Part shown: positions 26,039-38,600 of the stretch, piece by piece
How the letters are laid out: each line of letters begins with the position of its first letter
Numbering within the stretch: position 1 is the stretch's first letter
Assembly: GCA_019843655.1 (NCBI GenBank)
Contig: JACDQD010000002.1
Coordinates: forward strand, 11,172,393 to 11,236,392
DNA from: Lethocerus indicus
Lineage: Eukaryota > Arthropoda > Insecta > Hemiptera > Belostomatidae
Length of the DNA: 64,000 nt
Direction: 5' to 3'
Position numbers and translations under genes: made by a program
Notes under the pieces: model-generated
Database searches by the model: none
What the model was told of the DNA's origin: nothing
Seen by the model: the letters and a program-made list of their open reading frames with translations, nothing else

Positions 26039-28068
26039 GTAAGTCAGCCTACAGTCGAATACTTCCGTCAGTAAGTTTTTCTCAAATGTCAATGCTTAAC
26101 CCATTGAAGTCTTGTTATTACGCGCATGGAAGCATGTTTATAGGATTCTTTATACGACATCTATCCACAAAGAAATAGCATCTCAAAGGCAAAACGAAAG
26201 GAAGAAATCCAACAATGTTCAACCCCCGAGTAAATGAAAAAAGTGATATACCTGTACTTCATTTTGGGTGCACACGAAATTACCAGTAGTCGTTGAGGAA
26301 TTGTTTTCGTTGATTTATAAATTTTGATCCGCTCGGTGATCGAACCGAAAAGCCTTTCGGCTTCAAAGCGGGTAGGCCCGGTCAGCAAACAGTCCCGGGT
26401 CAGGTTCGTTACTGTGCAAAAGGGAAACTCCCGACAACTAAAACCCCCCGCATTCCCGGATCGTCTCATTTGAATAAATATTACTTGAGCTGAAAAAAAA
26501 GGAACTTCCTTTTTTTTTATCAGTCGATTCAGAACCCGTACCCCGGCTATATTGTAAATGCCGCTCCGTAGGACAGAGGGACGCAAAGTTTTTAACTTTC
26601 TTTTGCTCCTTTCTCATTTAAAGTTATTAACTCCTCCGGGAGTTTGAAACTACCAGGAAAAAACATTAGTTAATTAAATTTTCTCTTCCTTTTATATTGG
26701 TGACGCATTATATTTTCGGACCTAATGTAAAATAACTTCGGCTACAAATCAAATGCCAATATTTATTATGTGCCGATGTGACCAGACGTCTGACTTGTGA
26801 AGCAATGAAATTTATTAAGGCTGCATAAATAAGCTTATCAAGGTTCAAGGTTATCAAGTTTGTTTTTCAATTTCTTATTAGTGCATACATCAAAAACGTA
26901 ATTAAGGCTTATGAAAATTCAGTAATACAACGATATTGTGTTTGGTTTTGTGTCCTGTAGGCCGAGTGTGATGATATTCCAAACGCGTGGGTTTAAAAAT
27001 GAAATAATATCTACGAAAATTTCACTCTCGGGTTATATTAATTTTATTTATATCAATATTTGGATTAATGTTAAAACAACCTTTTTGTTTTTGTTTATTT
27101 CAGCATCTTTTCACTGTTATTTATTTCTTAGAATTGAACAATATCAGCGGTAATTTTTAGCTTCCTAACCATTCGGACAGACTATAAACAGTATTTTTTT
27201 TGTCAGGGCATTATTAACTCCGCGCCTACTGGTGATAAAGAGTCTCAGGGATCTGAAATTAACAAAGTGGATTATGCAAAGTGTAAAAAATTTGAACATT
27301 TGCGCGTTTCTACATCTCTTCTTTTCTGTTTCGTCGGGAAGTTAAATGAGATCCGGGAAAAAAGGATGAGGAAAGACGACGAAATAACAGTTCATATTGG
27401 GGTCTTTGATATGTTTCTGGAGAATTCTGGTGGTTTTCCGTGGGCTCTGGCCGGGGCCATATGCGAGGCAGGTGTGTTTCTCTGAAGCGGCATGCCGTAG
27501 TCATAACACGGAGATGGTGATGGTGGGGTGGCGTGGTGGGCCTCCGCATCTGTGGACCCTCCAGCGGGCGGTCCGTCCCTCGGCCTCCACTAATAGCCAC
27601 TTATCTGAAGGCTCCCACCCCCCATCCGTCAAGATAGGCCAAGATAGACCTCTGCCTAGCAGGGTCTAGACCGCCCAACCGCAGCTATGTTTAATTCCCC
27701 GTCAGAAAGGTGCCAAACACATCACAGCCGGTATCGACCAAACATTATTTCCAGTCTTTATAAAATCAATCCAATCATTTGAGTTATAAAAGCAGAAGAT
27801 ACGTTAATATGCAGAAGAATTTAATACATTTATATTTATTACATTTACTAGAAATATCCGCTAGAGTTCATCATATATAGTGCAATTATTGGTATCTTAA
27901 TTTTAACTCAGTAATGTGCACACATACATGCCTTGGAATATCATGACTTTGTGACTTGTACGTGCTCGTGCGTTGAGAACGTGAAAATGATCTCTTTTGC
28001 GTGTGTGTATGTTTATATAGCGGAACCGAAACGCTGACTTCACTATCAGCGTCTAATTGTTTTGTCCG

Positions 28069-28071
<3 letters not shown>

Positions 28072-28099
<28 letters not shown>
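28072..28099. repeat. (CA)14 microsatellite
   Basis: An uninterrupted CA dinucleotide run of 28 nt. A short related GT run occurs at about 28743. Confidence 0.95.
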
Positions 28100-28102
<3 letters not shown>

Positions 28103-28281
28103 AAATTAAATTTAATGAGCCGCTGTGGGTGTGTACACCGCGCGATGCATCGAACCGCCAGTTGATTATCGCCAGAATTCAGATTCAGGTCGGTTAGCTC
28201 AACCGGTATTTCTGTTCCGTCTGAACAAACTCAATAGGGACGCGGAACAGCTGTTAACTGAAGATAATGCCTCAAGATAAC

Positions 28282-28293
28282 GGGGGGGGGGGG
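28282..28293. repeat. poly-G tract (12 nt)
   Basis: Twelve consecutive G. Confidence 0.9.
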
Positions 28294-31200
28294 TTTCGTG
28301 CGCGAGTCCCCGACGCAGCTTCCTCTCCAACCAATATCCGTACGCCCTTTATGCTAAATAGTTTCCTGCCATATGGTCCCCCGGACGCGTCCCTGCTTTT
28401 TTAATTCTTAACGGTAGAAATTGATTCATTTTTAAAATTTCATCGTTGTAAAGTGGACGGATGGGAGGTTTCTGTTTTATTAATTCACCTATCGAGCGAA
28501 ACCTGCTTTCATCAGTAAATTTTGAATAGTGGTATTCCATTTTCATGCCATAAAAAATTGCCATGCCAACGGTCACCGTGTTGGAATCAAAATATTTAAT
28601 CAATTTGATTAATTAAAATAATCATTCATTTGATAGGAACGGTAATTAAATGCAATCGTGTTACCTTAAATATGACCGTCCCTTGATATTAGGAGGTGTA
28701 ACATTAGAATAACAAATCTGCTTGATATGTGATTCTGTATATGTGGTGTGTGTGTGTGTATACGTAAAGTTACTATTTTTATGATAGCACATTATATATT
28801 CTGGTTAAGGTAGAAATGTATTGTACAATTCCCATTTCTAGATACAGGGAGGGTTGCAGGTATTTTAATATTTTAAAGCAGTTACTCCCGTGTTATTATT
28901 TATAGCCCCGGCTCGTAATTTCCATCCCCGGTGTATCGTTGAATTTATTTTCTCTACATTTACAGCGGAAAACGCCGCGTTATTTATGCCGGCTTTTTGC
29001 CGTGCACCAGATGAATAGTCGGTGTGTAATGAGGCCGGTGCAGTGGTCGGAGGAGGCGGAAGGATGACACCGGTCCCCCTGGCTAACAGACCTCGGCTTC
29101 CCGGAAAATGTTCGGGAAATGGTTATCGGGATTTACGAGAGGACGACCGCCTCAATTGTTACAGAGAGAGAAAGCGAGGGGGGTGGGAAAGGAAAAAATT
29201 ACTTCGGAAAACGGAGCACGGGAGATATACGGTTTGGACCGATCCCGTTAATATATCTGGCTGCTTTTATGGCATCCGTCACGGTACAGGAAGTTATGTG
29301 TCATTCCAGTACCGCTAGTTAAAATAGCAGTGATCATTTTGAAAATACTGTCGGTTTTAATTTTTTGATTTTTCAAAGTCCGAGTGAGTTTCTAACTTCT
29401 AACGCTTGTTGGACGTCCCGCCCTCCGGTAAGATTTTCCGCGCCATTACTCCAGATTTCTTAGCGTCCCAATGTTCCTCAATTCCTTATATGTTCGTATT
29501 CTTTTCTTTTACCCCTGTTTGTTCTTATATTTATCACTCTCATCATTCCGGCATCTCGTTAATGATACTGTCGAATGTACAATTATGCTTAATAAAAACA
29601 CCGTGTAACCTATACACTTGGTTGGTGATTTTTTCCTTCTGCCTTCTTCATGGTCGAATGTGAACTGATATTTCGCCTACTTACTGTATGCGGGAGTATG
29701 TATGTTGGTTGGCGTACAGGTTTATAGTACACGGTAGGATCACAGTTACAGTTTACGGTTTAGAGAGTGAAAGGTGGTGGCAGTGTAATAGTTGTGCTCC
29801 GTTGATTATTGTCTGTACCAGGGGCGGGCCTCATTATATCGGTCCAATGTCAGTCGCAGGCTAAACGGTTTCATTATCCTTTAATTTGCATTCCCGGCCG
29901 CTGAGTCTAAATTGATTCAACCCCCCGTTGAGACGTATCGGCTCTGCCTTTCCTGCCGACCACCACAATTAGCCCTCATTCTCGTTTACTTTCCAATATT
30001 TCGGGTATTACCTTTCGCCGCCAATATTATATTTAGCGGTTATTTTAAATTACTGTGTCTGGAGTGACTAAAAAAACAAAAAATACGATTTTGTGGTAAA
30101 ACATAATAAGGTAGGCAGCGATATTATATTATATTATTTCGTTTCTGTTTCTTGTTAATAGTTGTGATGTGCATGAATAGTTCGTTTAGATTGGGTCAGT
30201 TATTGTAAAACCGGGCAATTTACAGCAATTTAGCAGGTGAACACTTCACTTGGTTTTGTACACAGGAGTGTTAATTATAAACACTCGGTTTATTTTCACT
30301 CCGAGCCATTGTTTTATCCAACACATAATTGCGTTCCATAACTTGGGGCGATTAAAAGTCCGATTCAAACAAGGTCCTAATTTTACGGCTTAATTCTCGG
30401 GCTTTGGTGAAACTTTCTGCAAACAGGTCTAGCCGGCTGGCTCTCTGTTTGGCTTTATCTTGATGCTGGCGGGGCGGAAAATTGGAAACACGAAACATCG
30501 GATTTATTAAAACTGCTGTTAAATTATCATTCATTCAGTTTCACAATATCATCTGGGTAGATCTTCCTGAAATATTCAAACAATAAAAACTGTTAATATC
30601 TCTGAGTATCTTTATTTTTTCTAGTTTAAAACAAAATTCCTTACCACTCTGGGAATAAAAAAATCAGGACCATCTGTTTGTTTCGATCTGCTAATTTGAA
30701 CTAGAAGGCGAATAATTCTGTCTGTACACTTTTCGATACGCTAGACAGATCCCTTTTTGAGCTTCGTTCTGCTAATCTTGCTTTTGTTCAGTTTTCCACG
30801 GTGATTTCTATACGAAGTTGGCCTCAGAAGGCAGTCAGTTATTATCTCTCCGGGCGGCCCGCACCGACTTCTCTGGGAAAATTCCAGCCGCCTTTTCAAA
30901 GTTATCGGACGAATTCCAACGCTTCATTTACAACGACAACGTTACTGCGGCAGTCGAATGTCGGTTAGAGAATAGAGTTTTTTATGTTCGTTGGGGCCAC
31001 GAAAATGCCCGTCTGAAATCAGAAGTCTCACATATTAATTGTAGCAGGAAAAATTTTATCTTTGTGTGTTTAATCCAATGCGAATGCATTCTGTAAAGAA
31101 CTTAAGGACTCTCAGGCAGGATTTATTTATGTCACAGAATAAACTCTACATTATACATGTGTGTGTATAGTTATATCGCGAATTTATTCCTATATAATAA

Positions 31201-32508
31201 AACTTGGTTTTAGTTCCAGTTTGGTCGTTGGTTTGCGGCGTTCATTGTGTTGGAGCTCTAAAAATTTCACGTTGTAGATAGCAGGGGACACAATTCTGTA
31301 TAGGATACGATCTAAGAAGTTTCCTGCATAGAGGTGATCGGCGATGGGCGGGGGGGCGCATTGTTCTTATTACATTATTTTTCACTTTACTTCAACGGAT
31401 ATACGCATCATATATGCCGTATTCCACCTTAAGTGCGTATTGCCATTTCCCTTCTGTGAATATATTCTACTTCCTCTTCCGTTTGGGTTGCCCGACAACG
31501 CTGCTCGCGCCATCCCCTTCTTATATCGCTCATATTTTGGCCCAATAACATTTCCTTGAGTGGGTACTGAGATCGGAGGTGCTACAAGTTATTCGCTACT
31601 TTTATCGTTACCTGTCCTAATGGCTCATTTTATATTTATTATTTTAATAAAGCTGTTCGATAAGGTTGTTATTATGTCATTACCGGTTCTGAGATCATGT
31701 TAATAATAAATGTGTACTGGTGGTTAATATTTAACACATTCGAGACTTTTCTCAGTATTAATCTCCATTAAAATATTGTGAGATATTTTATTTAAGTAAA
31801 ATAATAAATTACTGATTTCTAGAGGGTTCCGGTGACTTTAACTACTTTCATTTACCTACTTATTTCGTTTGTTATGTACAGTCTGCTTTTCGCTTCTTTA
31901 TACCGTAGTCCCTCAGCACATAACAGATCGCAAGATATCTCCTTTTGCTATATAAGAAAAGACAACAACAACATATCGTAGTTCGTAAATTTCCGGAATC
32001 ACTCTTTATAGTCTCTCTGAGTCCAATTAGAACCATCCCCGGGCAGATTTTATTCCCAGGTGTATAATTTGGATCGGACGCCGCGTATTAGGGCCGTTTA
32101 TTAATTATGAATTTCCATCCTGTTCGATTCCTCGCCCGTAATTATTGCCCAACTGCGTTCCTGTCGGTCTCATCTTTCAGTTCTACTCATTAAAGCCTTG
32201 CCGAATCATGATTTAATTTTGTCCGGTTATTCCGCGATATGAATATTGTATTACTCGAAACACGGTTTGCACAAAATTTCTTGGAACCGAATAAACTGTC
32301 TATCCCGTTCCGAATTCTAAATATGGACCTGTAGGGCATTGTCGAAACATTAGAGTTAAAATTGTTCAAAGCTTTTCGTGAAATTACGAATTACTTATCG
32401 GTTTGTTTGTCGTTATCAAACTCTTTTGTTGTACGAATTATCGAAATTTGAGAAACATGTTGAGAAAATACAGAGGTGATGATGTTAATGAGCCAATTTG
32501 ATGCTGCC

Positions 32509-32558
32509 CCAATTCCACTTTTAATTAAAAAGGACTTCTTCTCTCGGGACTTAATTAA
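32509..32558. other. TTAATTAA paired element, copy A
   Basis: This 50-bp segment begins ccaattccacttttaattaa and ends gggacttaattaa. It matches copy B (33022-33068) across its length with a few substitutions and small gaps. Each copy has two TTAATTAA cores, which are typical homeodomain-type binding sequences, at almost the same spacing. I infer either a diverged local duplication or a shared regulatory module; no transposon ends are visible. Confidence 0.6.
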
Positions 32559-33021
32559 ACCTGGCAAGTAGAAGAACCTCGATCGGAAGACAAGCGCTAT
32601 CTCCTGTGCAGTTCATACCGACCTTTTTCTCCGACGGTAGATTCATTTTCCCCGTTCATTATATTTTCAGACTATTTTTTAAAACTGTATTAATTGTTGG
32701 TCTATTAGCATATCGTGTTATTATTCCGTGAAAACGAATATTTAATTACTTACGTTTACCGATGTACTATATAATCCATTCAAAACCCTGTATCTGTAGA
32801 TGTCAGTTGGAATTTCTAAAAAACTTGAAGAATTATAAAATTCTAACAATTCCCCAGTGAATGCATTCGTGTATGCCATATAATATACTATGTGCATCCT
32901 AATGTTATAAAATAATTGGCCTGTGAAATAATTAAAATAATAAGAAAGTACTACCCGAGAAACCCCATTTCCACGATGCATGATTCAGTTTAAATCTGTA
33001 ATAAAATATAATGGGAGGGCG

Positions 33022-33068
33022 CCAATTCTACTTTTAATTAAGAGTGGCTTTTCCGGGGTCTTAATTAA
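33022..33068. other. TTAATTAA paired element, copy B
   Basis: This is the second copy of the element at 32509, about 513 bp downstream in the same orientation. It starts ccaattctacttttaattaa and ends ggggtcttaattaa. The spacing between its two TTAATTAA cores is 3 bp shorter than in copy A. Sequence outside the roughly 50-bp core shows little clear similarity. Confidence 0.6.
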
Positions 33069-33982
33069 TCGGGTCGGAGAGACCAATGCTGGTGAATTCC
33101 GGGTCTTAGCAGGGACTAAATGTCGAGAAGGATCCGAACTTTCAAACAGAAACCTTTTCTCTTTCAAGAGGAATTTTTTTTCGCTTGATTAAATTCGGGC
33201 CTCCCGCAAAAACCCATTGTAGCAGTCGAGAAACCCAATTGATAGTCATCTTCCGGTCGTTTCATCAGTCCCACAAGATATGTCCTCAGTTTCACCCCAT
33301 TTTAATAGAGAACAAAAATTAGCACGATACAATTATGTTCATAAAAGTAATATATTTTCCGATACAGTTAATTAATGAATATGGTTTTAAAGATATGACT
33401 CCCGTAAACACAGATATACACTGTACAGCATAACCGACGACTAACTTGGCCAAGTTCAACTCATTCGTGTGTACTGCGTCTGTTGGTCCTCCGGGATGGC
33501 CCCTATTTTGTATCACCACTTAATGCAGAATGTAGAATTCTGCAAACTCGACAACACTTTTCCGTTCTGTTGTCAACGTCTGTAAAAAATTGCGGCATCC
33601 TTAATTTTTTACTCATTTGCCTTTATTCTTCTGTTTTTCTGACGCCTTTTCAAATATCTATCACCTGGCTACAAGAGAATTGAGAGAGGACAATTGACAA
33701 CTAACCCGTCCTGAATGCGGTCTACGACTGCCCCTCGTATATTATTCTGTTTATTTATATAGCTGCAATTCATTGGGTTAGATGGCTGGAGCAGGTGGTC
33801 CGGGGATCTGTTAATACTCTGTTTGAAGGGCGCCCCCGCACCCCTCCCCGCCCTACTCTATTGACCCGGACAGGTAGCCTCTTACAGGTACACGACCTCT
33901 ACCTGCTTCCTTCTTTTGTCCCTTTATCGGCACCGTCCAGAGTATAACTCTGGATAAGACGACGATTAATCGGTAACGTTTT

Positions 33983-34004
33983 AAATCTGCTGGCCAGCAG
34001 ATTT
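33983..34004. repeat. perfect 22-bp palindrome
   Basis: The arms aaatctgctgg and ccagcagattt are exact reverse complements with no spacer. A related partial motif (gccagcag ... ctggccag) follows within 25 bp, so ctggccag and cagcag recur in a short cluster. It may be a dimeric protein-binding site or a hairpin. Confidence 0.9.
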
Positions 34005-34399
34005 GCGCCAGCAGTTGACTGGCCAGTTTAAAAATAATTTATACGCATTCCTACAAGAAATCCTTATTTTTATAAAGGGTGACAATCAAAGAATAACTGT
34101 TGATTTTCGGAGTTAACTGGCGCGTACTTAAACAGAACTGTTTCATGGAACAGTAGTCACTTGTCTATTTTTTTAAGAGACGGATAAGAATATCTCTGTC
34201 TCTAGGCTTTCTACGAGTGTTTTAATTATTTTGAGTGGAATATTGAACTTGAATGGCATATTTGGTGTTGAGTTTAAAAGGACAGAAGGATGTTTCCCAG
34301 TGCTCGGCTAAATCCACAGTCGCATTCTACGTCATTCCCATTAAATTGTTTTAAAATTAATTTCATCCCTCGCTTTAAGTTACCATTGGACTATCCGCT

Positions 34400-34410
34400 C
34401 CCCCCCCCCC
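34400..34410. repeat. poly-C tract (11 nt)
   Basis: Eleven consecutive C. Confidence 0.9.
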
Positions 34411-35650
34411 ATGTACTCCGATTCACCGGGAAATAGGAGCGTCTTGGAAACTTGAGCTTATATCGAAACGATGAAAGTCGGAAATTAATTTTGCCGGTAT
34501 GACAAAGTTTCCAACTTCGGTGCCTATTTTAGCTAGCAGTTCCCCGAATGCCTGTTGCAAACAAAACTTACCCAGTTTATTGCCGATACGGTATTAAATA
34601 AATAACAATATATCGTGTACACGGTCTAAGGAGAAACGAATCTCTCGGGAAGTTATTTACGGTCTGGAAATTACAGGCTTCCTTCCCCGGAACAAGGTCA
34701 CTAGTTATACGTTGTTTGATTTCATTCCGTTAAGGCTCTTGATACTATCACAAATACACGTAGATACTTCATACAGTAACGTCCTCAAGGTACTAGAATT
34801 AAAATTTTATTTAAAAATATCCACCCCAGATTAAACGCTATATGGATTATTTATAAAAATTAAAATAATTACCGTAAAAATTAATGTTCTAATCCGAGAA
34901 CGTTTTTATAAATAACATCAGAGCACTTAGAAGTCAGTTACTCTGTTGAAAACGTTCTGAAGTTTTAATTAGTTAATAGGGCACCATTCGTATGTACGTA
35001 CATTGCAGCTCCATTTTACGATATAGTGATATATAGTAATGTGAATTTCCTATTCGTAGTATCGTCAAATTTGTTGCAAGTTGCTTTTATTTACGTGGAC
35101 AAGTAGTCCACATTGGATTGTTAGAGACAAATCCCTACAAAAAACACTTCCCTACAAAAAGACAATAATTAGTTGCGATATTTTGCACCTGTGTTTTATA
35201 CATTTCATGTTTTATACACACTGGATTGTAAAACTCTGCCTCTACCGCCCAGAAGGGGGACGTAACTCTAGCGTTATGGATATCAGCGACAGTGACAGTT
35301 TTTTAAAAAATGAATTTTAATTGCGCCGCGTGACCCGCTCCATTTGGTTGGTTGTGGTATGGATTTTTCGGTGGCCACGCCCACACAGGCTACACGCACC
35401 AGTTCGACCGAAAATTCTTTCTTCTTCTCTGTAACATTTCCATTTGTTACAAATGTGTTTAACTCATAATGAAGCACTCTGTTATTATATTATATAACGT
35501 CCGGGAATAAATAATTAAATTCAGATCCAAAGTGTTCTCAAATCTAGACAAAGTACATTTAAAAATTTCATTAGCAAAATTATGATCCACTATTTTTAGT
35601 TTAAATTTATTTAGATAAGCATAGACATTTTCATATTTTAAAGTTATGAT

Positions 35651-35682
35651 TATATTAACCCAGGGATATTATATTAACCCAG
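35651..35682. repeat. short tandem direct repeat
   Basis: The 13-mer tatattaacccag occurs at 35651 and again at 35670, a 19-bp period. This looks like a small tandem duplication with the second copy partly diverged. Confidence 0.85.
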
Positions 35683-38600
35683 CTGAACCACCAGTATAGT
35701 GGTTAGGAATTATGAATCTCTACTGCAACACATATCTAAATCTTCAATATTAAACTGTGTACAAACTCCCGACCACAATTTTTGTATTTTCCAACCCATG
35801 TTTCGCACTAGACCCTTATCACTGGGGTCGGTTGAGAAGTCTGAGAAGCTTCTTTCACCGACGCCTATATAGACGGCTGAAAAAGTAATACTTGAGTACG
35901 ATAACGGTTCTGCTGTGTTTACTCGCGTTCAAGGGAGCCAGTCCCTTGTGCGCCCCTGCGATCTCGTTTCCCGGCGATAAGGCGGATTTCGGTTTTTCTA
36001 CAGGAAAACAGAACCCGCGTTGGCATTGGCTCCAATCTTACCAGTCCTACCGGCTACGGAAGCAATATCCTTTGATTCTGCCTTCTTTTACATACTACAC
36101 GCCTGTGGGTGCTTGTACAAGGTGATTTAGCCCAAAATGTATTTTCTTGTCATCCTACCATATCTCATTAGTATAAATCGATGAGTAAGACCACGGCCAA
36201 TTTAACGTTTTTAAAGAGGCAGAACTCAGGTTCAAATATTTACATTTAAACAATTCTATTTACGCAATATATGATAAATAAAATATTTTCTAGTGGATGG
36301 CTCTACTGAAGATTATGAGTAGTCCTGTCGTTTAATCAGCTCCAAATTCTGATTTCACTCGAGTTGGATTAGTAAGCTACTAGTCGGAGACTGCACTGCG
36401 TCTCGCTAAGTAATTTCATCCGATCGAAAACACCACATCAAATTGACGAGCCGCCAGAGCGTTGATGACGCAGAGATCGGTCGGTGAACGGTTTTGGGGG
36501 GTTGTCGGGGATTGAAGGAGTAATAGAGGCGGTATCGATCCTGTGTGGGTGATGTAGTGGGTGTCTGGCTCATCTGTGTCTGCCGAAGCCGGTCCTAAAG
36601 GAAACGGACTATTAGAGTCAGCCCTCCCACTCCGCCAGCCACTAACTGTAATTTGCCAATCCCGGTAATTCGGTTTGTAATCCACCGCAACCGTACGTTT
36701 TCGTTCGATACCAATTACTTTGGGCGACGCTCAACGTACACGTTAGGATTTGCATAAAACAAAAACGCGGTGTGTACTTTAATTTAAATACTGTAGACAC
36801 CATCATCAAGGAAAAGAAGTTCTGTTGACCCCTTTTACCCCTCGAGAACCCCTGAATTAAATACATTAATTTATATATAAGTTATGTTAGTGGCTAGTCA
36901 TTGTACAAAGGTTTACACCTGTTACTAAACATAGAGTTTATAGATCGAACAATTCCCTTCAGAGGCTTTATAAGGAACCTGGGTAGATCCCGGATGATTC
37001 AGTCTTGCTCTAGAGTTGTTTGAGTGTATTTCGTAATGTTTGTGAAACCCGGAATATTTGTAAGTAGTAATATTGTACTTTATATTTTGTGTTAAAATGA
37101 AAGTTTTTTTTTAAAACGAGTCGAAGACCGCGAGTTCATTTCTTATATGTACGCGTTTTATCTTTAAATTCGTCTCTTGTCATTATTTATAGTATTCATT
37201 GTGAACTGTAATTTTGATCATAATGTTCTACGTGCGTGTAATTTCTAGTTTACACGATGCTGCTTTTTCTACTAAGCAGTTACATTCACTGAACTTCCTC
37301 CATCTTATGTGTCGGTTTATGTGTATCCGTATTTACGACAGAAAGACATCGATTTTTATTTCTTATTTCTATGGTTTATATGTCATATTTTTAAACGTGG
37401 AACAGTCAACCTCAATTTATGGTAGTAGACGTCCATATGGGCAAGTCGTGAAACTATGTCAACATAAACTTTTCATTACAACGTCAATTTGGTACGATTT
37501 ATAGATTTATTGTCTCTTTCGTATTACCAGTTTTCGTCAAAGGATTTTAACATCAGCCAGGAAACTGGATCAGTGTTTGAATCCAAAGAAATTTTAACAG
37601 GATGAACATTTTCAACAAGCCGGTGAGAAAATAATTTTCTTTGTGGGCGGATCGCCGGAAAACTGAAAGCCACTTCTCGGAAACGACAGCCATTTCCTTT
37701 GGCTGTTCCGGTTACCAGGTAATTGGGACTTGGGGGGCGATTAGAGAAAACTTTCTTCAAGTCCAATACAGTTCCGCACGCAATGCCATAGCCTTGAAAA
37801 TTGCCAGATAGCGTCGCTTCTGAAACTGTTGAAGTTGGGAACGTCCTCTTTATTTCTAAGATCTGGATCTTAGAAGCTGGATCTAGATCTCTGCTGCCGT
37901 TTGGCTTGATTCTCATTCCCATGATTTCAAATTTATCCCAGATTGATATTGTAAACGGGTGAAAAATCACAAAGTAATTATGAATCATAATTTATGGACG
38001 TCCTTCATAAACCAACCTTCTCCGTTGGCATCTTTCAGTAACGCTCGTCATTCGGGAAAACTACGAATTGAAAATGTCAACGACACTCTAAATACAGTTT
38101 TGTGTGTCCAGTATTAAAGTACTAGTAGTAGTTATTCGAATTAATAGTTGTATGAGGTTTTTTATCGGAGGTAATTTTTGGATAGATCCAGAGAATATTA
38201 CTTAATCTGGCTCGAACTTATTGCCATATTATAATTTTAAATTTACTTATTTCCATCCGTTTTTAGAAATTCCTCTATTAATGTTTTCACAACTGGCCAC
38301 TGTTAGTCTTTCTATGGATATTCCCAGTTGATATTCGGTAGAGATGCTTTTTCTTCTCTTTTCGGGCGCAATAAACTTTAATGAGCGCCCATTGGGCGAG
38401 GAGCCAAGGCTGGGTCCCCCGCCGTTTCCAGAATTATAATATTGTCCTTATTTTGCATTTCTTTTCTTCTGCGGCTTCCTCCTTGCGGAAATCGCGCAAA
38501 TGGAAAAATGTTTTTGCGGCACGTTAACGGTACGCCGGTGAAGTGGTTCACGCCACAGAGTGGTGGGGGCGAGGACGACATTATGCGGCTCGCTCCGGGT

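Larger units (their letters stand above)
26045..32508. other. non-coding block with CA repeat
   Basis: No gene is supported. A second gtaagt lies near 26071. Good acceptor-like sequences occur near 27103 (tttgtttatttcag) and 27199 (ttttttttgtcag), but neither is followed by a donor. The CA repeat and poly-G run are listed separately. A GC-rich patch lies at about 27500-27680. The 141-codon minus-strand frame at 26161-26586 has no recognisable family. Confidence 0.5.

Noticed and set aside
26161..26586. 141-codon minus-strand frame
   Set aside because: No recognisable family. It includes sequence derived from homopolymeric T/A runs, and the strand is opposite to the inferred host gene.
27080..27200. 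Two good acceptor-like sites near 27103 and 27199
   Set aside because: T-rich tracts followed by AG are common in AT-rich DNA. No fused donor or open, bounded exon is present.
28188..28260. A-box-like ttagctcaaccggt suggesting a tRNA
   Set aside because: No B box or acceptor stem follows at the needed distance.
37524..37988. Longest open frame in the window, 154 codons on the minus strand
   Set aside because: No domain, repeat, signal peptide or family resemblance that I recognise. A single frame of this size is plausible by chance in 64 kb, and no splice or promoter signal supports it.
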